Part shown: piece after piece, positions 36,084 through 45,185 of the stretch
Position numbering within the stretch: position 1 is the first letter of the stretch
How the letters are laid out: each line of letters opens with the position of its first letter
NCBI RefSeq assembly: GCF_000223375.1
Contig: NC_017384.1
Span: forward strand, 1,483,501-1,547,500
DNA from: Ketogulonicigenium vulgare WSH-001
Lineage (GTDB): Bacteria; Pseudomonadota; Alphaproteobacteria; Rhodobacterales; Rhodobacteraceae
Direction of reading: 5' to 3'
Length of the DNA stretch: 64,000 bases
Position numbers and translations under genes: made by a program
Notes under the pieces: generated by a model
Database searches by the model: none
Seen by the model: only the letters and a program-made list of their open reading frames with translations
Told to the model about the DNA's origin: nothing

Positions 36084-37010
36084 ATGAACGACCGTTCGCT
36101 AGTAGGAAAAACGATAGTTATTACTGGTGCGTCTAGCGGCTTTGGTAAGGGTGCCGCAATAGCGCTTGCCTCGAGGGGCGCTAACGTTGTTCTTGCCGCG
36201 CGCCGGACCAACTTACTGGCTGAATTGACCAGGCAGATTGGCCCCAATGCGCTCGCGGTGACAACGGACGTCAGTAAGCCAGACGACATTCAGCACCTTA
36301 AAAAAGAGGCGCTATTGCGATTTGGTGCCATTGACGTCTGGATAAACAACGTCGGCGTAGGAGCATTGGGACTTTTCTGGGACATCCCTGTCGAGGATCA
36401 CGCCCGCGTGCTCGACGTAAACATCAAGGGGCTGATCTACGGCGCGCACGCCGCCCTTAGCGAGTTCCTCACGACAGGCAGGGGCACCTTGATCAACGTG
36501 GGATCCATCGACAGTGAAGTGCCGCTCGCCTACCAGGCGTCCTACGCGGCCTCTAAAGCAGCTGTATTAAGCTTAAGCCGATCATTGAACGAAGAACTTC
36601 GGCTGATTAATCAGGACAATATCCGCGTTGCGACCATTATGCCTTGGGCTGTAGACACACCTTGGTGGATCCACGCGGCGAATTACACCGGCCATGAGCC
36701 GCGCATGGCCGCTATGGATGACCCGCAAATTGTGATTGATGCCATCGTAAGAGCCTGCATCGACCCGAAAGAGGAGATGCCAGTTGGACCAAAAGCCCAT
36801 GCGTCCAATATCTCGCACAAACTCTTTCCGAATCTGACAGAGCGTCTAACTGCAAATATTGCCGATAAAGAGGTGAAGAAAGCTTGGCCGGCACCACCGA
36901 CCGCAGGCAGCCTGCATGAGCCAATGGATGAAGGGAGCGGCATCGATGGAGGAATTCGCAAGCGTATGAGGCTGGAAGACGAAGCACCTCATGACATCCC
37001 ACCGGAATGA
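36084..37010 (+). CDS. SDR-family oxidoreductase, stress-type
   Basis: 308 residues. Glycine motif ITGASSGFGKG (about 13-23), NNVG at 88-91, catalytic Ser141 (INVGSID), Tyr154 and Lys158 (SYAASKAAV). The C-terminal third (GPKAHASNISHKLFPNLTER) is longer than a minimal SDR and ends in a charged tail. The enzyme is probably an NADP-dependent oxidoreductase; the substrate is unknown. Its promoter matches the EcfG consensus exactly and a candidate EcfG-like sigma gene follows 190 bases later. Moderate GC supports acquisition together with its neighbours. Confidence 0.85.
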   Translation: MNDRSLVGKTIVITGASSGFGKGAAIALASRGANVVLAARRTNLLAELTRQIGPNALAVTTDVSKPDDIQHLKKEALLRFGAIDVWINNVGVGALGLFWDIPVEDHARVLDVNIKGLIYGAHAALSEFLTTGRGTLINVGSIDSEVPLAYQASYAASKAAVLSLSRSLNEELRLINQDNIRVATIMPWAVDTPWWIHAANYTGHEPRMAAMDDPQIVIDAIVRACIDPKEEMPVGPKAHASNISHKLFPNLTERLTANIADKEVKKAWPAPPTAGSLHEPMDEGSGIDGGIRKRMRLEDEAPHDIPPE

Positions 37011-37199
37011 GCGCGCTTCCGCTGCATCTGCAATAATCGATTTATTCTCTGAAAAGTTTCGTCACCCCGTGACACAGTGAGCGCACACTCGGCCAACTTA
37101 ATTGGCGTTGGCTGCACGATTCTAAAGCCCAAAAAATAGGAGACTTTAAGGCGGCTGTACTTATAGCCGCCCGTCGAAGGTCAACGCGAGGAGAAAGCT

Positions 37200-37769
37200 G
37201 TGACTATAATCACAAACGACTTAGTGCGTCTAAGCAATCCCGACTCACGACCCGACAGTTTTTACGGCGAACTCGAAGAGTGGAATTCTCTCACAACCAC
37301 GGATCAAATCTTGTTACTGCTTCCCAGCTTGAGAAAGCGTGGAAATGTACTTTGTCGCAATGCTAACGACGCAGACGATTTGGTGCAGGACACACTCCTA
37401 CGTGCGATAGCTAAAGCCCACCAGTTCCAGCCGGGCACTAATTTGAAAGCTTGGCTATTCACTATCATGAGAAATCGGTTTTACTCCGCATGGCGAGTAA
37501 CGCGCCGTGAGAGTCCAGCGGTGAGCGAAGATCGCTTACCATCCCCTATAGACAATTCAAATCTTAGCTATTGGAATATTAGAACAAAGGAAGTGGCTGC
37601 TGCACTTTCTCGTATCCGGCCGAAATATCGTGTGGCTCTCTTGCTTGTTACGGTGCAGGGTGAAACGTATGAAGACGCTTGCCGAATTGCAGATTGCAAC
37701 ATCGGAACACTGAAAAGCCGCATCAGTAGAGGTCGAGCTGCCCTCAAGCTAGAATTGGGCGAAGCTTAA
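37200..37769 (+). CDS. ECF sigma factor, EcfG-like
   Basis: 189 residues from a GTG with GAGGAGAAAGC just upstream. Region 2 contains RNANDADDLVQDTLLRAIAK and FQPGTNLKAWLFTIMRNRFY, the hallmark of EcfG-type sigma factors. Region 4 contains YRVALLLVTVQGETYEDACR and GTLKSRISRGRAALKLEL. EcfG directs the alphaproteobacterial general stress response at GGAAC-N16/17-CGTT promoters. No nepR or phyR partner is present here, so this is likely an accessory EcfG paralogue. Exact cognate-type promoters lie at 36026 and 34809. Low GC compared with the flanking operons suggests transfer. Confidence 0.85.
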   Translation: MTIITNDLVRLSNPDSRPDSFYGELEEWNSLTTTDQILLLLPSLRKRGNVLCRNANDADDLVQDTLLRAIAKAHQFQPGTNLKAWLFTIMRNRFYSAWRVTRRESPAVSEDRLPSPIDNSNLSYWNIRTKEVAAALSRIRPKYRVALLLVTVQGETYEDACRIADCNIGTLKSRISRGRAALKLELGEA

Positions 37770-37770
37770 T

Positions 37771-38173
37771 TAGGCTCCAGACTCAATAACTTTAAAGCCA
37801 GAAGATGACGGTTGCTGCGAGGGCGATGGCCGAGAGGAAGACAATGGGGCACCTGTTGTATCTTGTGGCAGCCCGCCGCCAGTCTTTGAGCCTGCCGAAC
37901 ATGATCTCGATACGGTTGCGGCGCTTATAGCGACGTTTATCGTGCCTGACGGATTTCGTCCTGCCCTTCCGGCCGGGAATGCATGACTTTATCCACTTGC
38001 CTTTCAAGGCATATGTGAACCAGTCAGCATTATAGCCCTGGTCGGCCAGCATCCATTGTGCCTGCGGCAGGCTTCGCAGCATGGCAGCTGCACCGGTGTA
38101 ATCGCTGACGCGTCCTGCGATGACGAACATGCGGATCGGGCGGCCCTGAGCATCGGCTACCTTGTGCCAGTTG
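37771..38173 (-). mobile_element. Truncated IS427-group IS5 element (3' part only)
   Basis: The end TAGGCTCCAGAC at 37771-37782 resembles the left end of the element at 17605. The minus strand then encodes the C-terminal transposase: HKVADAQGRPIRMFVIAGRV, SDYTGAAAMLRSLPQAQWML, ADQGYNADWF and RRNRIEIMFGRLKDWRRAA. The reading stops at about 38173, so the first frame and the other end are missing. The sequence is clearly related to but distinct from the 17.6 kb copy and lies in opposite orientation to it. Confidence 0.75.
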
Positions 38174-38236
38174 ATTGCTGAGGCAGATCAGACTTAGCAT
38201 CATTATGCGTCTGTTCATCTTGATCCGGCGGACTAA

Positions 38237-38368
38237 TTTGGGCGCAGCGGTGATCACCATCTACCGCACCTCAGCTGGGGCAATAGCGCACAAGCTGTCT
38301 CGATCGAAGATGTTGAGGTTCTGCGCGAAGACCTTGAGGCGGCACAGAAACTGACCGCCGCAGAGTAG
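38237..38368 (+). pseudogene. 3' remnant of an unknown gene, cut near the IS
   Basis: A 43-codon open stretch ends NSAQAVSIEDVEVLREDLEA followed by AQKLTAAE and a TAG at 38366-38368. It is followed 7 bases later by a good terminator. It has no start, and a stop (38234-38236) lies just upstream, so it appears to be the tail of a gene whose body was removed near the IS insertion. The family is not recognised. Confidence 0.4.
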
Positions 38369-38374
38369 ACGTAC

Positions 38375-38413
38375 AGCAGCGGGAGGGTTAGCCTTTCCGC
38401 TGCTTTGATTTTT
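38375..38413 (+). terminator. Intrinsic terminator
   Basis: AGCAGCGG at 38375-38382 pairs with CCGCTGCT at 38397-38404, with an inner AGG/CCT pairing, followed by TTTGATTTTT. This is the best rho-independent terminator visible in the window and supports a real gene end at 38368. Confidence 0.75.
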
Positions 38414-39167
38414 ATCGCGCCAATGTTCAGCCAACGCAGCGCGATGCGCATAATCCTTTACCTGCGCCTTGCATCTCGTGCGGGTGATCAGAACCCCGCG
38501 CAACAGCGCCCGCATTGACCTTTGCGGGCGCCGTCACTGGTGCCGACAGATTCGGCGGCGCAATGGGATCGGCGGACTTGGGGCAAGCGCAGTGCGTGCC
38601 TTGGGCTACAGCGCGGGCTGATTGGCCGTTGTAACCAGCCTTGGCGCGGCGGGCCGAAATTGCGGTGCGATGTTGCACAATCTGACAGCCGGGCGATCAA
38701 ATTCGCTTGCGGCACGGTTTCGCGGCTTGGCATAGATCAATACGCGGCCGATACACCCCGCATCGAGGCAGTTTACGGCTTTGTCTTTCCACATCATTCA
38801 GCGTCTTGATCAGCAGACAGCAACCTGATGGCCACGCCCATGGGATGGTTTCACTGCCTCGCAGGCCGCACATCACAAAGATCAGGGGCCGTGGCGACCT
38901 GTTCACCGCAATCAGTAAGCCGCGTGCGCGCAGACCCACACTTTTGGCATCAAGCGTGGCGCTTATCGATTTAGACCGAAGTGGCTTACGCAAAGAAGGT
39001 CAATCGGTAGGATTTACTTGCGCCGATCAAACCGCGAACCGGCAATCTTCGGGGATTTTTGAAAAGCGCAAGCTAACAGCTTTCCATAACGCTTAGATCG
39101 ATATTCAATGTTGTGAAATTCGAATCATATTCTTATCACAATACAGAATACTATCTCGGAGTATCTT
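38414..39167. other. 750-base stretch without a recognisable gene
   Basis: Several open frames exist on both strands (for example minus-strand frames across 38427-38797), but none shows a family motif, a good start or consistent codon use. It probably holds decayed sequence. AT-rich DNA at 39095-39165 precedes the MFS gene and would contain its promoter. Confidence 0.4.
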
Positions 39168-40358
39168 TTGCCCTCTCGCGCCTGCACATCGCCTCATCTG
39201 ACGACAATTCTCGCCGTTGCAGCGGGAATGATTGTCGCCAATAACTACTATATCCAGCCGCTACAGGTGCCCATCGCAGCAGATTTGGGCATCAGCGAAA
39301 GCCTCGCCGCCATTGCGGCCGCACTGACGCAGGCTGGCTATGCGCTGGGGCTGCTGCTGATTCTGCCGCTGGGCGATCTGATGGACAAACGGCGGATGCT
39401 GACCGTACTGCTGTTGCTGGCCGCCACCATGATGTTGGCGTTTTCCATGACCACCAGCGGGGCGGCGCTGCTGCCACTGGCGGCGGCGATCGGGATCAGC
39501 TCGATCGTGCCGCAGATCCTGCCACCCGCCGCGGTGCAGATATTACCGCCCGATCAGCGCGGCGCTGCCGTCGGGCGCATCCTAGGCGGCCTGCTGCTGG
39601 GGATCATCCTGTCGCGCTTTGTCGGCGGTATTGTGGGCGGCACGCTGGGGTGGCGCTGGCTTTATGCCATTGCAGCGGCGACGATGATCGCACTGCTGAT
39701 CCTGCTGCGCCGCACGTTGCCGCCGTTGCCGCCCAGCTATCAAGGCAGCTATGCCGCGTTGATCCGCTCGCTCGGGCCGCTGGTGCAGCGCCACGCCAAG
39801 CTGCGCAGCCTGTCGCTGATTGCGGCCGCGCAATTCGCCGCATTTAGCCTGTTCTGGTCGCGGCTGGTTTTCCTGATTGCGGATCAAGGCCTTGATTCAC
39901 CTGCGATCTATGCCGGTTGGTTTGCGCCTATCGGTGCGGTTGGCGTTATCGCGGCGCAGTTCACCGGACGGCCGCAACGCCGCATAGCCGCGCATCGCAT
40001 CGTCGCGCTTGGCGGCGCGCTGATGGCAGCGGGCTTTGCAACCATGACCCTGGCGCCCCTACATCTGCTGTGGCTGGTGCCTGCGATCATGCTGCTGGAT
40101 CTGGGGATGCAGACCAGTCACGTCGCTTCGATGGCGCAGATCCTGGGGATGGAACCCGCCGCCGGCAGCCGCCTGAACACGATCTACATGAGCAGCCGCT
40201 TTGCGGGCGGTTTTGTCGGCACGCTGATTGGCGCGCTGCTGTGGCCATTGGGGGGCTGGATGGCGGTCTGCACCGCGGGTGTCGCATTGGGCGCAACGTC
40301 GATCCTACTGGCCCATGCGGGTCAAGGCTTGCCTGCACCGCGCCAGTCATGCGATTGA
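39168..40358 (+). CDS. Major facilitator superfamily transporter (DHA-type exporter-like)
   Basis: 396 residues with about 12 hydrophobic segments. The segment ANNYYIQPLQVPIAADLGIS and the loop 2-3 motif LPLGDLMDKRRML are as in YnfM/YtbD-type drug:H+ antiporter relatives. A second-half motif is at QFTGRPQRRIAAHRIVALGG. Translation starts at a TTG (39168) with CGGAG upstream. The likely role is proton-driven export of a small molecule across the inner membrane. It precedes the IclR regulator by 27 bases and may be co-transcribed with it. Confidence 0.8.
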   Translation: MPSRACTSPHLTTILAVAAGMIVANNYYIQPLQVPIAADLGISESLAAIAAALTQAGYALGLLLILPLGDLMDKRRMLTVLLLLAATMMLAFSMTTSGAALLPLAAAIGISSIVPQILPPAAVQILPPDQRGAAVGRILGGLLLGIILSRFVGGIVGGTLGWRWLYAIAAATMIALLILLRRTLPPLPPSYQGSYAALIRSLGPLVQRHAKLRSLSLIAAAQFAAFSLFWSRLVFLIADQGLDSPAIYAGWFAPIGAVGVIAAQFTGRPQRRIAAHRIVALGGALMAAGFATMTLAPLHLLWLVPAIMLLDLGMQTSHVASMAQILGMEPAAGSRLNTIYMSSRFAGGFVGTLIGALLWPLGGWMAVCTAGVALGATSILLAHAGQGLPAPRQSCD

Positions 40359-40385
40359 GAGTAAAGAAATATAGGGTGGAGCATC

Positions 40386-41297
40386 GTGTCCTCGTTTAAC
40401 CGCTTATCCAGTCATGTGCCGACAGCAGCGCCGCGCCGTCTGGAGCCCGAGGATATCACCAGCGACCGCACCCGTGTCGACGCCTCCGAGCCGAGCCAAG
40501 GCCGCATAGCGCCCGCCCCCGACGCGCAACCCACTGAACCCGCACGGGATACGACGATGATCCAATCCGTCGACCGCGCACTGGATTTGCTGGAAATTCT
40601 GGCCGATGCACCGCAAGAGATGCGTCTGCAGGATATTGCCGCCGCCGCCGGGCTCAAGGTCTCGACCTGCCACCACCTTTTGGGCACGCTGACGCAGCGC
40701 GGCTATGTCACGCGCGGCAGTAAGGGCAAATCCTATTCGCTGGGCGCATCGATCCACAAACTCGCCAGTGGGCGCGGCGCGCGCTTTGACCTTGCGCGCG
40801 AGGCCGAAGGTTATCTGGCCGCGATGTCGGAACGCCTTGGCTGCACCGTCTTGCTCGCGACGATGGATCGCACCAGCCTGACCATTCTGCGCCAATTCGA
40901 CGGCGGCATCAGCTGGGATGCCTCGGCCACCGAGATCGCAACCGCCAGCCACGGCACCGCCCTTGGCAAGGCCATATTGGCCTGGCTACCTGAACCCGAG
41001 ATCGCCCGCGTCGTCGCGGATTTTGGCCTGACGCCCTTTACCCCGACGACGATTGTCTCGCTGATTGATCTGGTCGAAAGCCTGCGCCAGATCCGCCGCC
41101 ACGGCTTTGCGGTCGAGGATCGCGAGTTCAAACCCGGGGTGCTTGGCCTTGCCTGCGCTTTGCGCAATAATGCTGGCGCGATCATCGGCGCGATTGGCAC
41201 CCTGCAGCCCAGCGAAAGCAGCAGCCGCGAACGTATCCGCGAAACTCAGCAAGAGCTGGCCCTCTGTGCGCGCGAAATCTCTTCGATTCTGAGATAA
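40386..41297 (+). CDS. IclR-family transcriptional regulator
   Basis: 303 residues from a GTG with GGTGGAG 5 bases upstream. The N-terminal 57 residues are a low-complexity leader. The helix-turn-helix follows (SVDRALDLLEILADAPQEMR, LQDIAAAAGLKVSTCHHLLG), then the IclR effector domain from about residue 130 (AREAEGYLAAMSERLGCTVL, TASHGTALGKAILAWL, VEDREFKPGVLGLACAL). It most likely controls the ABC-amidohydrolase operon that starts 138 bases downstream, where a perfect inverted repeat lies at 41333-41361. The inducer is unknown. Confidence 0.85.
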   Translation: MSSFNRLSSHVPTAAPRRLEPEDITSDRTRVDASEPSQGRIAPAPDAQPTEPARDTTMIQSVDRALDLLEILADAPQEMRLQDIAAAAGLKVSTCHHLLGTLTQRGYVTRGSKGKSYSLGASIHKLASGRGARFDLAREAEGYLAAMSERLGCTVLLATMDRTSLTILRQFDGGISWDASATEIATASHGTALGKAILAWLPEPEIARVVADFGLTPFTPTTIVSLIDLVESLRQIRRHGFAVEDREFKPGVLGLACALRNNAGAIIGAIGTLQPSESSSRERIRETQQELALCAREISSILR

Positions 41298-41332
41298 TTT
41301 CACAATATTAAATTTACTGACTTATTCATAAT

Positions 41333-41361
41333 AATATTTGCATATTTTATGTGCAAATATT
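41333..41361. promoter_or_regulatory. Perfect inverted repeat before the second ABC operon
   Basis: AATATTTGCA (41333-41342), a 9-base spacer and TGCAAATATT (41352-41361) form a perfect 10-bp dyad in the AT-rich gap after iclR. A half-site GTGCAAACGG follows. A second dyad, AATTTCAT-TTAT-ATGAAATT, lies at 41439-41458 over the first possible start codon of the next gene. Either could be an IclR operator. Confidence 0.55.
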
Positions 41362-41435
41362 GCTATTATCCGTGCAAACGGTCGGTAAAGCCGAAATAAT
41401 TGACATAGATTTTTCATGTATCTGTAGCGATATCC

Positions 41436-42497
41436 ATGAATTTCATTTATATGAAATTTAGGATGACAAATATCAGCAATATGAAAACTTATAGCCCATC
41501 AAATCCCAGCAGTGCCGTGATCGAAGTGCGTGACCTGTCGATTTCTTTCGCAGGGCCGCAGCTTCCCGATCTCGTCAGCGAGGTCTCATTCTCGGTCAGC
41601 AAGGGGGAAACCCTGTGCCTTGTCGGTGAGAGCGGCTGCGGCAAAAGCATCACCTCGCTTGCCGTGATGGGGTTGCTGCCGGATACGGCGCGGATCAAAG
41701 GCCAGGCGCTGTTCAACGGCAATGATCTGTTCACCATGGCCGAGCGCGCGATCGAGGATGTGCGCGGCGACGATGTGGCAATGATCTTTCAAGAGCCGAT
41801 GACCTCGCTGAACCCCGCCTATACGATTGGGGCGCAGATCGGCGAGGCTGTGACCCGCCATCGCGGCCTGACCGGCAGTGCAATGCGCGCCGAAGTTGTC
41901 GCCATTATGCGCCGCGTCGGCATCCCCGCGCCGGAAAAGCGGTTCGGCTATTATCCGCACCAGATGTCGGGCGGCCAGCGCCAGCGCGTCATGATCGCCA
42001 TGGCTTTGGTGAACAAGCCGCATTTGCTGATCGCGGACGAGCCGACCACCGCGCTGGATGTGACCATCCAGTCGCAAATCCTGCAATTGCTGAAACAGTT
42101 GCAGCAAGAAACCGGCACGGCCGTCGTGCTGATCACCCATGACCTGCGTGTCGTGGCCGAGGTCGGCGACCGCGTGGCGGTGATGTATGCGGGCCGCGTG
42201 GTCGAGACCGGCCCCGTGCAGCAGATATTCGAGGATCCGCAGCACCCTTATACGGTCGGGTTATTCGGCGCGACGCCTGCGATGGGCAAACGCGCGGGCA
42301 AGCTGGCCACGATTGAGGGCACCGTCCCCGCGCAGGCCAATCTGACCGCTGGTTGCCGGTTCGCGCCGCGCTGTCCGCTGGCCAGCGCCACCTGCGCTAC
42401 GCTGCCGCCGCTGCGTGCCATCGACCACCCCGGCCACATGGTCAGCTGCTGGCACGCGCCGATTGAATCCTATGCCCTCCAGCTAGCTGCTTCCTAA
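41436..42497 (+). CDS. Peptide-type ABC importer ATPase, DppD-like
   Basis: Up to 353 residues. Walker [13 protein letters not shown]-loop [20 protein letters not shown], signature [12 protein letters not shown], Walker [15 protein letters not shown]. The C-terminal oligopeptide/HPY segment with Cys pairs is [14 protein letters not shown]. The start is uncertain: ATGs at 41436, 41463 and 41481 are in frame, and a palindrome at 41439-41458 overlaps the first, so 41463 or 41481 is likely. The stop is 10 bases before the DppF-type gene. It powers import together with the two permeases encoded downstream. Confidence 0.9.
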   Translation: MNFIYMKFRMTNISNMKTYSPSNPSSAVIEVRDLSISFAGPQLPDLVSEVSFSVSKGETLCLVGESGCGKSITSLAVMGLLPDTARIKGQALFNGNDLFTMAERAIEDVRGDDVAMIFQEPMTSLNPAYTIGAQIGEAVTRHRGLTGSAMRAEVVAIMRRVGIPAPEKRFGYYPHQMSGGQRQRVMIAMALVNKPHLLIADEPTTALDVTIQSQILQLLKQLQQETGTAVVLITHDLRVVAEVGDRVAVMYAGRVVETGPVQQIFEDPQHPYTVGLFGATPAMGKRAGKLATIEGTVPAQANLTAGCRFAPRCPLASATCATLPPLRAIDHPGHMVSCWHAPIESYALQLAAS

Positions 42498-42507
42498 GGC
42501 GCCCGCC

Positions 42508-43590
42508 ATGACCGAGAATATCCTCGAAGTTTCAAACCTGTCCAAGGTCTTCACGAGCCGCCCCGGCCCGTTTTCGCCAAAGCGCGACGTGCGCGCTGTG
42601 GATGGCGTCAGTTTCGACGTCAAACGCGGCGAGACTTTGGCCATCGTCGGCGAAAGCGGCTGCGGCAAATCGACCCTGTCGCGTCTGGTGCTGGGCCTGC
42701 TGGAGGCGACCGAGGGCGAGGTACTGTTCAACGGCCGTGACGTCCGCAAGGCGCGCGGCAAGGCTTTGCGCCGCTTTCGCGAGCAGGCGCAGTTGATCTT
42801 TCAGGACCCTTTCGCCTCGCTGAACCCGCGCATGACCGTTGGCCAGATCATTGGCGAGCCGATTTGGCTGAAAGGCGAGCTGACCGCTCAGGAACGCCGC
42901 GTGCGGGTGCGCCAATTGCTGGCGCGGGTCGGCCTGCGCCCCGATCACCTCGACCGCTATCCGCATGAGTTTTCCGGCGGCCAGCGCCAACGCATCGGCA
43001 TTGCACGTGCTATCGCGGGCAGCCCCGAACTGGTGATCGGCGACGAGCCTGTCAGCGCGCTGGATGTCTCGGTGCAGGCGCAGATCATCAACCTGCTTGA
43101 AGAGCTTAAGCAGGATATGGGCCTGACCTTTATCATCGTCGCGCATGATCTGGTGGTGGTGCGCCATATGAGCGACCGCGTCGCCGTCATGTATCTGGGC
43201 CGGATCGTTGAAATTGCGCCGGTCGAGGATCTCTATAGCCAACCGCTGCACCCCTATACCCGCAGCCTGCTGGATGCGGTGCCGGTCTCGACCCCTGCGG
43301 CGCGGCGCGGGCGTAGCGCGGAATCCGATGACCTGCCCGATGCCGGCGCGATCCCGACCGGCTGCCGCTTTCATCCCCGCTGCGCCTTTGCGCAGGCGCG
43401 CTGCCGCACGGATGACCCCTCCCTCAGCCCCGCAATGGACGGCGGGCGTCAGGTCGCTTGCCATTTCTGGGAGGAGATCGCGACCTCTCATCCCATCGCG
43501 CTGCCCCCCGCCGAGGATAGCCCCAAGCTGCAGCAAAGACTGGCGATTTTGCAAAGCCTGCAGGCGCGAGACGCCCAGACCACGCCCTAA
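42508..43590 (+). CDS. Peptide-type ABC importer ATPase, DppF-like
   Basis: 360 residues. Walker [15 protein letters not shown]-loop [20 protein letters not shown], signature [17 protein letters not shown], Walker [17 protein letters not shown]. The DppF-type C-terminus is [13 protein letters not shown] with [14 protein letters not shown]. It pairs with the DppD-like subunit encoded just upstream to form the heterodimeric motor. A 33-base gap with GAAGTAGAG separates it from the binding-protein gene. A very long antisense frame over 42532-44559 is a codon-bias shadow. Confidence 0.92.
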   Translation: MTENILEVSNLSKVFTSRPGPFSPKRDVRAVDGVSFDVKRGETLAIVGESGCGKSTLSRLVLGLLEATEGEVLFNGRDVRKARGKALRRFREQAQLIFQDPFASLNPRMTVGQIIGEPIWLKGELTAQERRVRVRQLLARVGLRPDHLDRYPHEFSGGQRQRIGIARAIAGSPELVIGDEPVSALDVSVQAQIINLLEELKQDMGLTFIIVAHDLVVVRHMSDRVAVMYLGRIVEIAPVEDLYSQPLHPYTRSLLDAVPVSTPAARRGRSAESDDLPDAGAIPTGCRFHPRCAFAQARCRTDDPSLSPAMDGGRQVACHFWEEIATSHPIALPPAEDSPKLQQRLAILQSLQARDAQTTP

Positions 43591-43623
43591 TTTTCCCGTA
43601 ATCCTGACAAGCGAAGTAGAGCC

Positions 43624-45114
43624 ATGACCATCAGAACTTTTCTTTTTGCCTCGACGGCTGCGCTGATTGCTGGCGCCGCACAGGCGCAATCCATTTCCAT
43701 CGGCCTGTTGTCCGACCCCGACCTGCTGGACCCCGACCGCTCGCGCACCTTCGTGGGCAAGGTCGTGTTCCAATCCATGTGCGACACGCTGGTCGATGTG
43801 GATGCCGATCTGAATTATGTCCCCGAACTTGCCACAGCTTGGTCGCTGGACGAAAGCGAAACCGCGCTGACCTTTAACCTGCGCGAAGGCGTGGTCTTCC
43901 ATGACGGCACACCTTTCAATGCCGCCGCAGTCGCCGCGAATTTCGAACGCTCGCTGACGCTGCCCGACAGCCTGCGCCGCACGGAACTCGCTTCGGTCGA
44001 AAGTGTCGAAGTGGTCGATGACCTCACCGTCATCCTGCATCTGAAAGCGCCCGACAGCACGCTGATGTCGCAGCTGACCGGCCAGCCCGGCATGATGAAA
44101 TCGCCGACCGCCTTCAACAATGGCAGCGATTTTGCGCAAAACCCTGTCTGCGCCGGCCCCTATGTCTTTGACAGCCGTGTGCAAAACGACCGCATCACCC
44201 TGACCCGCTTTGCCGATTATTACGAGCCCGAGCGTTATCATTTCGACAGCGTGACCTATCTGCCGGTGCCCGATTCCACCGTGCGCCTTGCCAACCTGCG
44301 CTCGGGCGCGCTGCAGATCATCGAACGGGTCGACCCGTCCGATCTGGATTCGATGCGCAGCGACAGCAATGTGGCGCTTGCCGAGGCCCCCAGCCTTGGC
44401 TGGCGCGGCCTCGAGGTGAACCTGAACGCTGACACGCCAATGGCCAATGATCTGCGCGTCCGTCAAGCCTTTGACCTTGCGATTGATCGCGACATTATCA
44501 ACCAAGTGCTGGGCCACGGCGTGCTGACGCCAAACCGCCAGCCCTTTGCCCCCATGCACTTTGCCTATGACCCCGAGATCCGCGCCGATGGCCGCGATGT
44601 CGAACGCGCCCGCGCCTTGCTAACCGAGGCGGGCTATGACCGCGTGCCAGTAGAACTGTTGTTCGCAAACAATACATTGGCCCAAAGCCTGATGGAGATG
44701 ATCCAGGCCATGGCAGGCGAGGCCGGTTTCGATGTCTCGCTGCGCGCGACCGAGTTTTCAGCCATGCAGGCGGCGCTGGCCGAAGGCAATTACGAGGTCG
44801 GCCAGGCTGGTTGGGCGGGCCGTGTCGACCCCGATGGCAATTTCGCCAATTTCATCTATTGCGACGGCTCGCTGAACGACACCGGCTTTTGCAGCCCCGA
44901 GGTTGACCGCCTGTGGACGGCGGCGAAAGAAACCTCGGATGTTGCGGCCCGCACCGCGCTATACAGCGAGGCCATGGCGCTGGTGAATGCCGAAATGCCC
45001 TATGTCTTCCTTTACACCGAGGGGTATTCCTATGGGCTTGATGCGGCTTTGACCGGCTTCATCCCGCATCCCGATGGCGTCGTGCGCCTGCAAGACGTCT
45101 CCTTTACGCAATAA
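43624..45114 (+). CDS. Periplasmic substrate-binding protein of the second peptide-type importer
   Basis: 496 residues with a clear signal peptide (TIRTFLFASTAALIAGAAQA). SBP_bac_5 features: LATAWSLDESETALTFNLRE, VVFHDGTPFNAAAVAANFE, RVRQAFDLAIDRDIINQVL and PYVFLYTEGYSYGLDAAL near the C-terminus. Members bind peptides, glutathione, nickel, opines and other amides. Since the operon ends with a deaminase-type amidohydrolase, the ligand may be a nitrogen-rich small molecule, but this is inference. Confidence 0.92.
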   Translation: MTIRTFLFASTAALIAGAAQAQSISIGLLSDPDLLDPDRSRTFVGKVVFQSMCDTLVDVDADLNYVPELATAWSLDESETALTFNLREGVVFHDGTPFNAAAVAANFERSLTLPDSLRRTELASVESVEVVDDLTVILHLKAPDSTLMSQLTGQPGMMKSPTAFNNGSDFAQNPVCAGPYVFDSRVQNDRITLTRFADYYEPERYHFDSVTYLPVPDSTVRLANLRSGALQIIERVDPSDLDSMRSDSNVALAEAPSLGWRGLEVNLNADTPMANDLRVRQAFDLAIDRDIINQVLGHGVLTPNRQPFAPMHFAYDPEIRADGRDVERARALLTEAGYDRVPVELLFANNTLAQSLMEMIQAMAGEAGFDVSLRATEFSAMQAALAEGNYEVGQAGWAGRVDPDGNFANFIYCDGSLNDTGFCSPEVDRLWTAAKETSDVAARTALYSEAMALVNAEMPYVFLYTEGYSYGLDAALTGFIPHPDGVVRLQDVSFTQ

Positions 45115-45185
45115 AGTCAGGGTCTTGGCGCGCGATCCAGCGCCAAGACCAGCCATCCGCCTTGGATATCGCCGGAAAGCCGTGA

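Noticed and set aside
42532..44559. A 675-codon open frame antisense to the DppF-like and binding-protein genes
   Set aside because: It covers two clear genes on the other strand, has no family motifs and arises from GC-rich codon bias.
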